From: Leisingera aquimarina DSM 24565
Lineage (GTDB): Bacteria > Pseudomonadota > Alphaproteobacteria > Rhodobacterales > Rhodobacteraceae
Assembly (NCBI RefSeq): GCF_000473165.1
Contig: NZ_KI421504.1
Coordinates: forward strand, 1,208,501-1,272,500
Direction of reading: 5' to 3'
DNA: 64,000 bases
Shown here: one piece after another, positions 33,770-44,375 of the stretch
Position numbering within the stretch: position 1 is the first letter of the stretch
Layout of the letters: each line of letters begins with the position of its first letter
Made by a program: the position numbers and the translations under genes
The notes under the pieces: model-generated
Database searches by the model: none
What the model saw: the letters and a program-made list of their open reading frames with translations, nothing else
What the model was told of the DNA's origin: nothing

Positions 33770-33984
33770 ATATCGCGGCGACGAGGCCGAATCGGGTTGC
33801 CGGGCGAATCGCAGGTAACTGTGTGAAAGATAAGCGGTTGCCGCAAACAGGCTGGCGAATGCCGGTATGAGAATCTGCCGCATGAGGCTGTGGCGGCAGA
33901 AGAAAACCTGCATGTCTTATTCCGGTTTCGCCGGGTCGGTTTTGTTTCCGAAGGACGGCAGTTTTTAGGGCAATTTGGCGGTTA
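33770..33984. other. Upstream region of the riboswitch transcript
   Basis: About 215 bases between the cluster terminator and the cobalamin riboswitch. There is no convincing ORF or repeat; the promoter of the riboswitch-gbcAB transcript should lie here, but I cannot define its boxes. Confidence 0.35.
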
Positions 33985-35511
<1,527 letters not shown>

Positions 35512-35515
35512 GCAC

Positions 35516-36601
35516 ATGGGACTGCAGGCTAATTTCGAGACGCTGGACGAAACCCTGGCGTGGAAGGACGACGAGATGCTGGAATGCGTCTCGGTTGTGC
35601 CGGAAGCGCCAAACACCGCCACTTTCAGCTTCCGCGCGCCGTCGGGCGCGTGGTTCAAATACCAGCCGGGCCAGTTCCTGACGCTGGAGCTGCCAGTGCC
35701 GGAAGGGACCGTTTGGCGGACCTATACCATCAGTTCCTCGCCGTCGCGGCCTTTGTCGATCTCGGTGACAGTGAAGGCACAAGGAGACAGCATCGGCACC
35801 CGCTGGATGCTGGACCACCTGAGGCCGGGGAGGCATATCAGAGCGTCGGGCCCGGCGGGTGTATTCACCCTGCCCAAGCGTCCGAATGGCAAGTTCCTGT
35901 TCATCTCGGCTGGCTCCGGCATCACGCCCAGCCTGTCGATGACACAGTATCTGTTTGACCGCGGCCAGTCGCCCGACATCTGCTTTATCAACTGCGCCAA
36001 ACGGCCCAGCGAGATTATCGCCCGCCAGCAACTGGAAAGCATGGCGTCGCGGCTGCCGGGGCTGAAGCTGAATCTGGTGGTGGAAGAAGACGACCCTTAT
36101 CAGGTCTGGACCGGCTACCGGGGCCAGCTCAATCAGATCATGCTGGGCCTGATTGCGCAGGATTATCTGGAGCGCGAGGTCTACTGCTGCGGGCCGGAAC
36201 CCTTCATGCAGGCGGTGCGCGACATGCTCAACGGCCTTGGCTTTGACATGGAGAACTATAATCAGGAAAGCTTTGGCGCTCCGGTTGAGACTGCCGCTGA
36301 CGTGCCTGAGATTGATGATGTTGTGCCGGAAGAGACCGCTGCCGCCGAGATCAGCTTTGCGGCCTCCGGTGTGATGGCGGCCTGCACCGAGACCGACACC
36401 GTGCTGGCGGTGGCCAAGGCCTCGGGTCTCAACATCCCGTCGGGCTGCACCTTTGGCATCTGCGGCACCTGCAAGGTCAAGAAGACCGCAGGCGAGGTGC
36501 ATATGGTCCACAATGGCGGCATCTCGGAAGAGGATGTGGAGGCGGGCTATATTCTGGCCTGCTGCTCCAACCCGATTGGCCGGGTAGAGGTCGATATCTG
36601 A
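35516..36601 (+). CDS. gbcB: Ferredoxin reductase partner, GbcB-like
   Basis: A 361-residue electron-transfer partner of GbcA. An FNR-like flavin domain shows RTYTISSSPS (FAD), GPAGVFTLP and AGSGITPSLSM (NAD(P)H), and CCGPEPFM. A C-terminal plant-type [2Fe-2S] domain has CTFGICGTCKVKK and a later CC near the end. ATG at 35516 lies 4 bp after gbcA. An acidic linker (about 265-280) joins the two domains. It would pass electrons from NAD(P)H to the Rieske centre. Confidence 0.9.
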   Translation: MGLQANFETLDETLAWKDDEMLECVSVVPEAPNTATFSFRAPSGAWFKYQPGQFLTLELPVPEGTVWRTYTISSSPSRPLSISVTVKAQGDSIGTRWMLDHLRPGRHIRASGPAGVFTLPKRPNGKFLFISAGSGITPSLSMTQYLFDRGQSPDICFINCAKRPSEIIARQQLESMASRLPGLKLNLVVEEDDPYQVWTGYRGQLNQIMLGLIAQDYLEREVYCCGPEPFMQAVRDMLNGLGFDMENYNQESFGAPVETAADVPEIDDVVPEETAAAEISFAASGVMAACTETDTVLAVAKASGLNIPSGCTFGICGTCKVKKTAGEVHMVHNGGISEEDVEAGYILACCSNPIGRVEVDI

Positions 36602-36605
36602 TGAA

Positions 36606-36645
36606 AACGGGGGCGCGCCGGGTCTGGCGCGCGCCCTTCTATTTG
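36606..36645. terminator. Bidirectional hairpin between gbcB and the solute-binding gene
   Basis: GGGCGCGC (36611-36618) pairs with GCGCGCCC (36629-36636). It lies between the convergent ends of gbcB (plus) and the binding-protein gene (minus), 9 bp and 18 bp from the two stops, with a short T-rich run on the plus side. Confidence 0.7.
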
Positions 36646-36653
36646 AGGCCTGA

Positions 36654-38306
36654 TCAGGCTTCCAGTGCCAGTTTGTGCACATGGATTTCGTTGATCGGAT
36701 GGCTCTCGGCGCCGATAATGCCGGGGCGTGCGTGACGGTAGAGCGAGCGCCAATAAGGCTGGATCACAGTGCCGTCGTCACGCATGAACTGTTCGATCTT
36801 TTCCATATGGGTGCGGCGGGTGTCCGCGTCGGCAATGGCTGAGGCGGCCTCCAGCATGCTGTCGAACTCGGCGCTGGCGAGGCCGGTTTCATTCCAGGCG
36901 ACCCCGGTCTTGTAGGCCAGTGTCAGCACCTGGACCCCCAGCGGGCGGTGACCCCAGTCGGTGGAGCTGAACGGATACTTGTCCCAGTCGTTCCAAAAGG
37001 TGTTGCCGGGCAGAACCGTGCGTTTCACCTTAAGGCCCGCATCGCGCATCTGTGCTGCCAGCGCATCGGTGGTATTGCGCCGCCAGTCGTCGTCGATCGA
37101 GAACAGCTCATGCTCGAAATCGAGCATCCCGGCTTCTTCCATCAGCTGACGTGCGGCCTCGGCGTCGCGCACAGGTGCGCCGATATCGGCGTATTCCGGG
37201 TGGATCGGGCAGACGTGGTGGTTTTCCGCCAGGGTGCCGCGGCCGTCATAGCCGAGTTCCAGCAGCACGGCGTTGTCGCAGGCCAGCGCCAAGGCGCGGC
37301 GGACGCGGGCGTCGGCATAGGGCTGGACCCCGTCCACCTCGGCGTCGCGGTTGGTGCGCAGCACCAGGGTATTGGCAGAGACCGACTCGCTGACGTTCCA
37401 GCCGATGGAGGTGAAGATGTCGACATATTCACCCACGGTCTCGTAGGTCATGTCGATTTCTTCGGCTTCGGCAGCTGACAAGTGGGTCGAGGCATCGGTG
37501 CCGAAGTCGATGAATTCAATCCGGTCCAGATGCGCGCCTTCGCCCCACCAATCGTGGTCGGTGTTCTTTTCCAGCGCCACTTTGACGCCGACCTCGTATT
37601 CCACCAGCTTGTACGGGCCGGTGCCGACCGGATCGGCGCCCGGATCGCCCGACCAGCCGTCCGGTACGATGGCGGCGGGGTATTCGGTGACTGCCGGGAT
37701 GATGGTGATATCCGGGCGGGTGAGCTTTACCTTCAGCGTCAGGTCGTCGACCACCTCCAGCGCGCCCTCGGCGGGGCCGTCGCCGGCCTCGTTCTGCAAG
37801 GAGCCCATGCGGGCCGCCATCGAGTTGCCTTCCCACTTGCCATCGCACCAGCGGGCAAAGTTATAGGCGACGTCCTTGGCGGTCAGGGTGCCGCGGCCGT
37901 CGTTCCAGTTCACGCCGGGGCGAATGTGCAGCAGGTATTCGGTGGCATCCTCGTTGACCTCCCAGCTTTCCAGGAGACGGGGTTCAAAGGTTCCGTCTGC
38001 GTTGTATTGCACCAGATATTCCAGATAGCCGCGCACCAGGTTGCCCAGCTGCGGCCAGTTGAACAGCGGCGGATCGAGCAGCGCCCGCACCACTTGCTGG
38101 ATGCGGATAGTGCCGCCCGCTTGCGGATTGGCGGCGGCCTGCACCGGCTGGCTGAGGCCGATCATGCCGTAGGCGGCAGAGGCGGTGACGCCAAGCGCGG
38201 TGGCGCGGGACAGGAACTCGCGCCGGTCCAGTTTGCCAAGGGCCGCTTCTTCCGCATGCATGCGGGCGGCGGGGTGGAGAGTTTCCCTGTTGTAGAATTT
38301 GGTCAT
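36654..38306 (-). CDS. ABC transporter substrate-binding protein (SBP_bac_5 family), orphan
   Basis: A 550-residue family 5 extracellular solute-binding protein, the class used by peptide, opine, nickel and some amine importers. A twin-arginine-like signal RREFLSRATALGVTASAA is at about 28-45, followed by the family pattern IRPGVNWNDGRG-LTAKDVAYNF and VGTGPYKLVEYE. The start ATG 38306 has AAGGAAG upstream on the minus strand. No permease or ATPase adjoins it, so its ABC partner must be elsewhere. Its place between gbcB and the BCCT carrier suggests an osmolyte or betaine-like ligand; this is inferred only. Confidence 0.85.
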   Translation of the reverse strand: MTKFYNRETLHPAARMHAEEAALGKLDRREFLSRATALGVTASAAYGMIGLSQPVQAAANPQAGGTIRIQQVVRALLDPPLFNWPQLGNLVRGYLEYLVQYNADGTFEPRLLESWEVNEDATEYLLHIRPGVNWNDGRGTLTAKDVAYNFARWCDGKWEGNSMAARMGSLQNEAGDGPAEGALEVVDDLTLKVKLTRPDITIIPAVTEYPAAIVPDGWSGDPGADPVGTGPYKLVEYEVGVKVALEKNTDHDWWGEGAHLDRIEFIDFGTDASTHLSAAEAEEIDMTYETVGEYVDIFTSIGWNVSESVSANTLVLRTNRDAEVDGVQPYADARVRRALALACDNAVLLELGYDGRGTLAENHHVCPIHPEYADIGAPVRDAEAARQLMEEAGMLDFEHELFSIDDDWRRNTTDALAAQMRDAGLKVKRTVLPGNTFWNDWDKYPFSSTDWGHRPLGVQVLTLAYKTGVAWNETGLASAEFDSMLEAASAIADADTRRTHMEKIEQFMRDDGTVIQPYWRSLYRHARPGIIGAESHPINEIHVHKLALEA

Positions 38307-38413
38307 TTTGCTTCCTTTGTTGCTGTGCTCAGCGCCGGAAAAGGTGCGGGCAGCAAGTGTGGAGAGTGTGAATGGCCGCCCTGCCCGCCAGCGGCCATTC
38401 ACGGGGAGATGCC

Positions 38414-40072
38414 TTACTCGGCCGGCTCCTGAGTGATGGTGGTAGCCAGACCTGCCTGTTCGCGGCGGCCGTCGTTGTAGATCGCCTTGATCAGCGCCGC
38501 GCATTGCAGCACCATCACCACCGAGAAGGGCAGGGCGCCGATCACCATAGCGGTCTGGATCGCCTTCAATCCGCCGACCAGCAGCAGCGCCGTCACCACC
38601 GCGCCAAGCGCCACCCCCCAGAAGATGATATGCGGGCGGGCCTTGGGGCCTTCGTCACCGGCGGCGTTGATGGTGTTGACAATCAGCACCGCGCTGTCCG
38701 CCGTGGTGACCAGATAGGTCATCAAGAGGACCACGATCATCACTGACATCGCCCAGCCGACCCAAGGCGACAGCATGTATTGTACCATGGCAAAGATCTT
38801 GTCGCCATCAGGGGCCGTGGCGATCTGGCCGCCTGCGCCGCCGTAAAGTTCGAGGTCGATGGCGGTGCCGCCGGCCCAGGTGAACCAGACAAAGCACATC
38901 AGCGACGGCACGATCATGGCGCCCAGCACAAACTCGCGGATGGTGCGGCCTTTGGAGATGCGGGCCAGGAAGAGGCCGACAAACGGGGCGAATGCAATCC
39001 ACCAGGCCCAGTAGAACACCGACCAGCCGCCCTGCCAGCCTTCCAGTTTTGTGGCCACGCTATCCGGCGTGCCGTCGCCGGTCCAGACCCGGAACATCAT
39101 ATCAGGCAGCGCAATCAGGTAATCCCAAAGCCCGACAACCAGCGCCTGCAAGCCAAAGAAGGTGGAGCCGAACAGCAGAAAGAAGCTCAACAGCGCGATA
39201 CTCAGAACCATATTGATGTTGGAGAGCCACTTGATCCCCTTACCCACGCCCGACAGCGCCGAGGCGGTGGAGGCCAGCATGATCACCAGGATCGCCACGA
39301 TCACACCCGCGGTATTGGCGGTGCCGGCCTCGTTGGTCAGACCGCCGATGCCAATACGGGTGAGGCCCGAGACAAATTGCTCCACCCCGAAACCCAGGGT
39401 TTGGGCGACACCCAGGATGGTGGCGACCACGGCGACGATATCCACCACATGGCCGATGGATCCGGACAGCCGGGCGCCGAACAGCGGTGTCAGCGACGAG
39501 CGCATGGTCAGCGGCAGCCCGCGGCGGTAGCTGAAGAACCCCAGCGCCAGCCCGGCGATTGCATAGCAGGCCCAGGCGCCCAGCCCCCAATGCAGGAACG
39601 ACCATTTATAGGCCATGCGGATATTATCCGCCGCGCCGCCGTTGGTCAGGCCCTGGATCACTTCAGGGTTGTTGTTCCAGTGATAGATCGGCTCGGCCAC
39701 TGCCCAGGTCAGCATGCCGACCCCGATGCCGGCCCCGAACATCATCGAAAACCAGGAAAAGTTGGAAAACTCCGGGCTGTCGCCGGGCTGCCCCAGCTTT
39801 AGCTTGCCGGCCGTTGGCCATATCGCCAGCGCAATGCAGCACAGCACAAACAGCGCCACGGTCCAGATGTACCAGGCGCCGAAGGAGGAGAGGATGAAGC
39901 CGTTGATCGAATTCAGCACCGCACCGGATTGTTCGGGAAAGGCAATGGCCCAGACCACCAGCCCACCGATCATCAGTTTTGACGAAATGGTGACGATCTG
40001 GCTGAAGCCCCGGTAAAATCCGCTGTCGGATGTGCCGATCGGCAGATCCGTTAAAGGAGGTTTGATTGACAT
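38414..40072 (-). CDS. BCCT family betaine/carnitine/choline transporter
   Basis: A 552-residue carrier with 12 predicted transmembrane helices. Family markers include WFSMMFGAGIGVGMLTWAVAEPIYHW (motif split here), LHWGLGAWACYA, and the WWIAFAPFVGLFLARISKGRTIREF signature with the aromatic betaine-binding WW. Uptake of glycine betaine or a related quaternary amine, driven by Na+ or H+, is expected. The gbcAB demethylase genes are close, as in a uptake-plus-catabolism module. It is divergent from a LysR gene. Confidence 0.93.
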   Translation of the reverse strand: MSIKPPLTDLPIGTSDSGFYRGFSQIVTISSKLMIGGLVVWAIAFPEQSGAVLNSINGFILSSFGAWYIWTVALFVLCCIALAIWPTAGKLKLGQPGDSPEFSNFSWFSMMFGAGIGVGMLTWAVAEPIYHWNNNPEVIQGLTNGGAADNIRMAYKWSFLHWGLGAWACYAIAGLALGFFSYRRGLPLTMRSSLTPLFGARLSGSIGHVVDIVAVVATILGVAQTLGFGVEQFVSGLTRIGIGGLTNEAGTANTAGVIVAILVIMLASTASALSGVGKGIKWLSNINMVLSIALLSFFLLFGSTFFGLQALVVGLWDYLIALPDMMFRVWTGDGTPDSVATKLEGWQGGWSVFYWAWWIAFAPFVGLFLARISKGRTIREFVLGAMIVPSLMCFVWFTWAGGTAIDLELYGGAGGQIATAPDGDKIFAMVQYMLSPWVGWAMSVMIVVLLMTYLVTTADSAVLIVNTINAAGDEGPKARPHIIFWGVALGAVVTALLLVGGLKAIQTAMVIGALPFSVVMVLQCAALIKAIYNDGRREQAGLATTITQEPAE

Positions 40073-40192
40073 GAAAGATCCCTGTTTTCCGTTGGTCTGC
40101 CCGTTGATGCCGCCCGGGGCTACGGCTTAGCAGACCTTACACAGGGCATTTTCTGGTACAAAAATTCTACCTTTTGCAGTAGGCAATAATTT

Positions 40193-41125
40193 ATGAATGA
40201 CATTAGCAGCATTAATAGGAAGCTGAGCTACAACTTGGTTGCTCTGCATACGTTCGACCTGGTGGCCCGGCATGGTAACTTCACCGGTGCAGCCGAGGCG
40301 CTGGGACTGACACAGTCGGCGGTCTCGCAGAAAATCAAGGGGCTTGAGACCGAATTGGGCATTGCTTTGTTCCGGCGCGAGCATCGCGGCGTGTCGCTGA
40401 CCAACGAGGGTGTGCGGCTGTTGAATGTGGTCCGCCCTGCAATGGCGCAGATGGGCAATTCCGTGGCGTCGCTGCTGGAGCGCAAGTCCCGTCCCAGGGT
40501 GCGGATTTCGGCGGATTTTGCCTTTGCCAGTTTCTGGCTTTTGCCGCGGCTGTCGCATTTGCGCGCCGAATTGGGGGATGAGATCGAAATCCAGATCCTC
40601 GCCAGCCAAGTGCCGCCGGACGACTATGGCGAGGATTGCGATATCAAGATCCACGTCGGCCCGCGCAGCAGTATGGGCGACGGTGATGTTATGCTGCTGC
40701 AGGAGCGGGTGGGAGCGGTGTGCAGCCCGGCCTATCTGGAAAGGCATGGCCCGGTGCCTTCAGCTGCAAGCTTGCTGGATTTTCAGTTGCTCAGCCTGTC
40801 GAAACCGGCCTCGGCGGAGTGGCAGACCTGGCAAGGCTGGTTCGACCGCTTGGGTATCGCGGGGGAGCGGTCGAAGAACTACATCAGTTTCAATAACTAC
40901 GACATGGTGGTGCAATCCGCAGTGTCGGGCGATGGCATTGCCCTGGGCTGGCTAGGGCTGATCGACAGGCTGCTGCAGAACGGATCGCTGGTGAAAGTGG
41001 TGCCGGATGCAGTGGTCAGCGATGCCGGCTATGTGATGTCGCGCGACTATTCCAGCCGCCTGCAGGGCCCCAGTCTGGTGTTTGACTGGATCGCCGAACA
41101 TCTGGCGGGATCCGCGGTGATGTAG
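40193..41125 (+). CDS. LysR-family regulator divergent from the BCCT carrier
   Basis: A 310-residue LysR protein (GcvA-like subgroup). HTH at LHTFDLVARHGNFTGAAEALGLTQSAVSQKI (about 18-48), then a LysR effector domain. The 120-bp divergent gap to the BCCT start is a classic arrangement for a regulator that controls its neighbour, with AT-rich sequence ACAAAAATTCTACC in it. Control of betaine uptake (and perhaps gbcAB) is inferred. ATG at 40193 has no strong ribosome binding site. Confidence 0.88.
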   Translation: MNDISSINRKLSYNLVALHTFDLVARHGNFTGAAEALGLTQSAVSQKIKGLETELGIALFRREHRGVSLTNEGVRLLNVVRPAMAQMGNSVASLLERKSRPRVRISADFAFASFWLLPRLSHLRAELGDEIEIQILASQVPPDDYGEDCDIKIHVGPRSSMGDGDVMLLQERVGAVCSPAYLERHGPVPSAASLLDFQLLSLSKPASAEWQTWQGWFDRLGIAGERSKNYISFNNYDMVVQSAVSGDGIALGWLGLIDRLLQNGSLVKVVPDAVVSDAGYVMSRDYSSRLQGPSLVFDWIAEHLAGSAVM

Positions 41126-41138
41126 GGCTGACGGCGGA

Positions 41139-42542
41139 TTACCAGCCGCGGCGCCCCAGCAGGGCGTGCAGCCGGTTCTGCGGGGCGAAGGCATCGACCG
41201 CGGCAGGCCGGGTCAGCCGCAGCAGCACCCGGTGCACCAGCAGCCCGCCCAGGCAGGCAAAGATCACCCCGCCGGCCGCCTGGCCCAGCAGAACCCCCGG
41301 CGCACCGCCCAGGGCGCCGCCCAGCACCGCCAGCGGCCAGGTCCCCAGGGTATGGCGGCCCCAATTGATCCAAGTGGAATAGACCGGGTGGCCGAGGTTG
41401 TTGAAGCTGGCGTTTTCTACAAACAGTACCCCGTTGAAAAAGTACGCCAGCGCCAGCGGCCCGCAGAACAGATAGATCAGTGCGCGGGTCTCACCGGTGG
41501 CAGAGAACAGATCCGCGATCGGCTCGCGCAGGGCAAACAGCACCGCTGCCATCAGCAGAACGTAGACCGCGGTAAAGGTGACGCCGGCCAGAAACGCCTG
41601 GCGCACGCGGGCAAACTGCCCGGCGCCAAAGTTCTGACCGATGATCGGGCCGATGGCACCGGAAAGCGCAAAGATCACCGAGAAGGCCACCGGCATCAGG
41701 CGCCCAATCACCGCCATCCCGGCGACCGCCTCAGTTCCGAACTGAGCAATCTCACGCAGGACAATGGCATTGCCGAGCGGGGTTGCAACATTGGTCAGCA
41801 CCGCAGGTACCGCAATCGCCCGGATTGCCCGCAGGTCGCCGCCGATCTGCCGCAGCGAGGGCCGCATGAAGCCCTGATGGACCCGGATGGCGGGCCAAAA
41901 GGCGGCCCCCAGCATACAGGCGCGCGCCAGCACCGAGGCAATGGCCGCCCCGTCCAGCCCCAGCCCCAGGCCAAAGATCAGCAGCGGATCAAGCACTGCG
42001 TTCAACCCGCCGCCGTACAGCGTCGCCATCATTGACCTGCGCGCATCGCCATGGGCGCGCAGCACCGCCATGCCGGTCATTGCCAGGGCCACTACCCACA
42101 TCGTCGGCAGGATGATCCAGACATAGCGCATGGCCAGCCGCAGCACTTCGCCTTCGGCGCCGAGCAGCGCCAGGATCTGTTCCAGAAAGGCCAGCACCAG
42201 CACCGGCATCAAAAGCCCGGTCAGCACACCGATGGCGGCCACGCTGGTGGCATAGTGCTGCGCCTGACCCGGCCTGCCCGCCCCCAGCTCGCGCGCCACC
42301 AGCGACCCCGCGGCGATGGACAGTCCGATATTGATCGAATTGGTGAAAAACAGCAGCGTTCCGGCATATCCCACCGCAGCTGCCAGCGCGTCATTTCCCA
42401 GCATCGCGATAAAGGCCATATCGACGAAATCAACCGCAAACATCGCCATCAGCCCGATGCTGGCGGTCAGCGACAGGCGGGTGACATGCCGCATCAGGCT
42501 GCCGGTCAGGAAGACGGCTTTGCGTTCCGGCTGGTCTGCCAT
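41139..42542 (-). CDS. MATE family efflux transporter
   Basis: A 467-residue multidrug and toxic-compound extrusion protein with 12 hydrophobic helices. The N-terminal half has MAFIAMLGNDALAAAVGYAGTL-like residues and the halves are related, as in MATE (NorM/DinF) exporters; the repeated P-x-x-x-x-x-Q-N-F-G-A segment (GPIIGQNFGAGQFARVRQAF) is diagnostic. It would expel cationic compounds using Na+ or H+. It converges with the LysR gene. The substrate is unknown. Confidence 0.92.
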   Translation of the reverse strand: MADQPERKAVFLTGSLMRHVTRLSLTASIGLMAMFAVDFVDMAFIAMLGNDALAAAVGYAGTLLFFTNSINIGLSIAAGSLVARELGAGRPGQAQHYATSVAAIGVLTGLLMPVLVLAFLEQILALLGAEGEVLRLAMRYVWIILPTMWVVALAMTGMAVLRAHGDARRSMMATLYGGGLNAVLDPLLIFGLGLGLDGAAIASVLARACMLGAAFWPAIRVHQGFMRPSLRQIGGDLRAIRAIAVPAVLTNVATPLGNAIVLREIAQFGTEAVAGMAVIGRLMPVAFSVIFALSGAIGPIIGQNFGAGQFARVRQAFLAGVTFTAVYVLLMAAVLFALREPIADLFSATGETRALIYLFCGPLALAYFFNGVLFVENASFNNLGHPVYSTWINWGRHTLGTWPLAVLGGALGGAPGVLLGQAAGGVIFACLGGLLVHRVLLRLTRPAAVDAFAPQNRLHALLGRRGW

Positions 42543-42654
42543 CTTTCAATCCTTTCGGTCTTCATGGTCCAGGTGCCGCAAATCCGGTCATCGGCAAATG
42601 GCGAAGCCGCAAAACCGATCCTGTCAATGCGTGCCGCTGCGCACGATGGCCGGA

Positions 42655-44232
42655 TCAGTCGGCGAACATGTAGTGGGTTCCGGCAATCTGCATCGCTTTC
42701 TCCTCGGTCAAACCCAGGAAACCGCGAAGCTGGTCTGCGTTTTCCTCCGGGCTGCTGATCTCGCGCATCTGGAACAGCTGGCTGAACCCGGCATCACGGA
42801 TGCGGTCGGCCTCATGCAGGATGTCATTGCGGATAGTCGGCAGCAGCCGCTCCAGCGTCAGCTGCGGCGTGCGTTCGCCCGCCAGGCCGACCCGGTGCGC
42901 ATGGCCGGTCAGGTAGTCGTCGCTGAACTCGCATTCGATCTGCAGGAAGCGGGTCGAGGAGCGGTCGGAATCGAAATCATTCATCAGGTCGATGGCGCCG
43001 GGATCCAAGCAGATGATCAGCTGGTCGGACTCGTAGTATTCGAACAGCATCCGCATCAGCGCGCGGCGGTGCCGGGTGCGCTTCATCAGCGCCGCCTGGA
43101 TGCCGCCGAGGTCGGGCAACGGGGTGTCTTCTTCATTGAACAGGTATTCGATGGCCGGGATATTGGTCACCTGGCGGATCTGCTCCAGCAGCCGCTTGGC
43201 CACGTGCCATTTCTTGCAGATCACGATCAGCAGCTCGCGTTCACGGCCCAGCGAACTTTCGGTCTCCCAGAACCGCGGTGCAAACCGGCGCCCGATCCGG
43301 CCCCGCTGGGCCAGGAATTTATACAGGCCGCGCCCCTCGTTGGAGATCTGGAAGTCGACGCCTTGCGCCGCGTAAAGCCGCCCAAGCCGCAACTTCAACT
43401 CGGTCGCTTCCGGGCTGATCTTGCGGGCGAACAAAAAGTCCTGGCTCAGCAGAAGGTCGTAATGGTCATTGTGGAAATTCACCGGCATCCCGTAATCGGT
43501 GAACATCAGAAATGTGAGAGTGCGGGTCTCAATCTCGCCTTCCGGGATCAGGTGGCGCACCAGGGTCTGAAAGAAGGTTTCATCCGGGATCCAGGTGGTG
43601 CGGAAGAACCGCATCACATCGCGGCGCTTGCGGGTGAAATCCAGAATCCACTCTACCGTGCGGCGGCGCAGGCACCACCACTGGCTGCCGATCTGCACTT
43701 GGATATCCGCCGGCACCTCGCGTTGCAGCCCCAGGCGTTTCTGCAGCCCATGGCTCCAGTAGAACAGCTGTTTGTGCTTACGCTCGTTGAAGACATGCCG
43801 GTAGATCAGCCGGTCTTCCTTCATGCCGGTCTTGATCCAGTCGCTTTCGAAGAAATCGAAGCTTTCAATGAAATCCTTGTCATGCTGGTCCAGGAAGCGG
43901 TGGGCGTATTCTGCCGTTTTCACCGCCATGCAATCGCCCGACAGCATGTAGAAATGGGTGGCGCGGGGAAATTCCTCGACCGCGCTGCGCAGCGCATGCA
44001 GCGTCGCCTCGACCAGCGACCATTCCCCCCAGCCGCATTTGATCCGTTTTCCCGCGAAGGCCACATTGGGGTTTTCCGCCAGCTCAGCCCGGATCAACTG
44101 GTAGTCTTCCAGCGCCGCCCGCCCGTCAAAGTGAATCGCCATGTAATCGCCGGCCGCGGTCAGCCGCTCAGCCTGCTGAATGATCGCCTCGGGGTCTTTA
44201 TGGCAGAGCAGAATATATGCGATTTTTGCCAT
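42655..44232 (-). CDS. Core-2/I-branching (GT14-like) glycosyltransferase
   Basis: A 525-residue protein. N-terminal residues IAYILLCHKDPEAI, MAIHFDG and HFYMLSGDCMAVKTAE form the Branch (PF02485) pattern of beta-1,6-N-acetylglucosaminyltransferases; the C-terminal ~200 residues, containing ERELLIVICKKWHVAKRLL, look like the DUF5928 extension, which I recall in roseobacters. The start ATG 44232 is chosen because it gives the family's N-terminus. It is divergent from a sulfotransferase gene, pointing to sulfated surface glycan synthesis. Confidence 0.8.
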   Translation of the reverse strand: MAKIAYILLCHKDPEAIIQQAERLTAAGDYMAIHFDGRAALEDYQLIRAELAENPNVAFAGKRIKCGWGEWSLVEATLHALRSAVEEFPRATHFYMLSGDCMAVKTAEYAHRFLDQHDKDFIESFDFFESDWIKTGMKEDRLIYRHVFNERKHKQLFYWSHGLQKRLGLQREVPADIQVQIGSQWWCLRRRTVEWILDFTRKRRDVMRFFRTTWIPDETFFQTLVRHLIPEGEIETRTLTFLMFTDYGMPVNFHNDHYDLLLSQDFLFARKISPEATELKLRLGRLYAAQGVDFQISNEGRGLYKFLAQRGRIGRRFAPRFWETESSLGRERELLIVICKKWHVAKRLLEQIRQVTNIPAIEYLFNEEDTPLPDLGGIQAALMKRTRHRRALMRMLFEYYESDQLIICLDPGAIDLMNDFDSDRSSTRFLQIECEFSDDYLTGHAHRVGLAGERTPQLTLERLLPTIRNDILHEADRIRDAGFSQLFQMREISSPEENADQLRGFLGLTEEKAMQIAGTHYMFAD

Positions 44233-44375
44233 GGCGCGGACAGATTGCCTTGTTTTGCCTGATTGTTTCCCTTGATAAGCGGGCTTAAGGCACGAATAAA
44301 CCAGATAGTTCCCGTTTCGGTAAACATATGCGAATACTGCTGGGAGCAAGGCAAGAATTATAAAGAGGGCAGCGG

